This document shows, piece after piece, positions 14,090 to 14,829 of a DNA stretch of 14,829 nt. This DNA is from Mesorhizobium sp. Lineage in GTDB: Bacteria > Pseudomonadota > Alphaproteobacteria > Rhizobiales > Rhizobiaceae. The stretch's first letter is position 1. Every line of letters begins with the position of its first letter. The stretch covers positions 1 to 14,829 of the forward strand of contig JAEKLU010000272.1 of the NCBI GenBank assembly GCA_019509685.1, written 5' to 3'. A model generated the notes under the pieces. That model did no database searches. It saw nothing but the letters and a program-made list of their open reading frames with translations, and was not told the origin of the DNA. The translations under genes and the position numbers were made by a program.

Positions 14090-14829
14090 TCAAGCCGCGT
14101 CGGTCGCCGCTTCCTCCGGGCGCATTTGCTCGACTTCCTTCGGCGCCGGCCTGGTCACCTTGGTGACGAAGACGATGACCGCCAGCGTGAGGAAAATCGC
14201 GCCGAGGAGATAGGGCGCGCCGCCGAACGCGACCGGCGCTGTCGGGCCGGTGAACCAGGAAAATATCCCCGTATAGAGCAGCGGCGTGATGATCGAGGTG
14301 ATCGAGAAGATCGAGGTCATCGCGCCTTGCAGCTCGCCTTGCGCCGAGGGCGGCACCTTGGCGGCGGCGAGGCTGCGCAGCGGCGGGTCCGCCAACGCCT
14401 CGAGGAAACCGACGACGATCACCGCATAGATCATCCAGCCTTGCGTCGCGAACGCATCGCCGAAGGCGCTGAGCGCGGTGAAGGTAAGGCCGATCACCGC
14501 CGTCTTCCATTCGCCGAGCGCAGGGATGACCTTGGGCAGCACCGTTCCCATGATGATCGCCCCGCACAGGCCGAAGGCGCCGAGCGAGAAGCCGATCTGC
14601 TGCTCGCTCCAGCCATAGCGGTAGCTGGACACGAAGGACCAGACCGCCGGATACATCATGTGGCCGAGCGTCATCAGGAAGAAGACGAGCCCGATCCAGC
14701 CGATGCCCTGGTAGTTGCGCATCTGCATGAGTGTGCCGACGGGGTTCGCCCGCTTCCATTCGAAGCGGCGGCGATGCTGCTGGTCCAGCGTTTCGGGCAG
14801 GAAGACCATCGCGATCAGGAAATTGACGA
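14090..14829 (-). CDS. MFS transporter, TCR/Tet-like, C-terminal part, runs off the right edge
   Basis: The frame is open from the stop at 14090 to the window edge, giving about 246 residues of the C-terminal half. It begins near helix 6 (VNFLIAMVFLPETL), and the FLPETL segment followed by a basic loop (QQHRRRFEWKRANPVG) is the typical end of the N-terminal half in TetA-type proteins. Five or six further hydrophobic segments follow, with GWSEQQIGFSLGAFGLCGAI and SAQGELQGAMTSIFSIT, where the GELQGA motif is characteristic of the tetracycline-exporter (TCR/Tet) group. The tail EEVEQMRPEEAATDAA-like end is hydrophilic. Chromosomal alphaproteobacterial members usually have unknown substrates, so tetracycline export should not be assumed. 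Only 4 bp separate its stop from that of the XRE gene. Confidence 0.9.
   Translation of the reverse strand, partial: VNFLIAMVFLPETLDQQHRRRFEWKRANPVGTLMQMRNYQGIGWIGLVFFLMTLGHMMYPAVWSFVSSYRYGWSEQQIGFSLGAFGLCGAIIMGTVLPKVIPALGEWKTAVIGLTFTALSAFGDAFATQGWMIYAVIVVGFLEALADPPLRSLAAAKVPPSAQGELQGAMTSIFSITSIITPLLYTGIFSWFTGPTAPVAFGGAPYLLGAIFLTLAVIVFVTKVTRPAPKEVEQMRPEEAATDAA

Noticed and set aside
1..14829. CRISPR array, tRNA or rRNA genes, transposase or phage genes
   Set aside because: No spaced direct repeats, no clover-leaf tRNA pattern, no rRNA sequence and no transposase or integrase motifs were seen in any frame.

Overview
The window looks like chromosome from an alphaproteobacterium of the order Hyphomicrobiales, most likely Mesorhizobium or a close relative. 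This rests on the high GC and strong GC3 bias, the gene content (an alphaproteobacterial RpoD with a long acidic spacer, dnaG, a YqeY-like protein and carA), a CtrA-type TTAA-N7-TTAA box, and three intergenic palindromic repeats of a kind I recall from Mesorhizobium genomes. The genus call is recollection plus inference, not a search result.

Layout. Positions 1-1254 (minus): a PadR-family regulator running off the left edge, with a promoter flanked by palindromic operators, then a small DCC-family (DUF393) thiol-disulfide protein and a GYD-domain protein. Positions 1379-5653 (minus): the macromolecular-synthesis pair rpoD and dnaG, separated by a 418-bp structured intergenic region. rpoD ends in a clear intrinsic terminator but is broken: the sequence coding for about 54 residues (sigma regions 2.2-2.4) is missing and the two remaining parts are in different frames. 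Positions 5741-11672: an accessory block with an exported RcnB-like protein (minus), a Na+/phosphate cotransporter with a PhoU-like tail, a DUF2061 membrane protein and a DHA1-type MFS exporter (plus), a GNAT acetyltransferase (minus), an unrecognised coding remnant (minus), and an exported L,D-transpeptidase-fold protein (plus). Positions 11684-13760: a repeat element filling a convergent gap, the YqeY-like gene (minus) and divergent carA (plus). Positions 13780-14829: an XRE/antitoxin-like regulator close behind carA, converging on the 3' part of a Tet-like MFS gene (minus) that runs off the right edge.

The conserved core (carA, YqeY-like gene, dnaG, rpoD) serves pyrimidine/arginine precursor synthesis, replication priming and housekeeping transcription. 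The genes between dnaG and the YqeY-like gene are mostly envelope and transport functions and look like an insertion into that core. I did not find a convincing new multi-gene defence or biosynthetic system. The points most worth checking are the broken rpoD, the modular repeat family with a shared core and exchangeable paired arms, and the regulatory palindromes near padR, rpoD and the RcnB-like gene.
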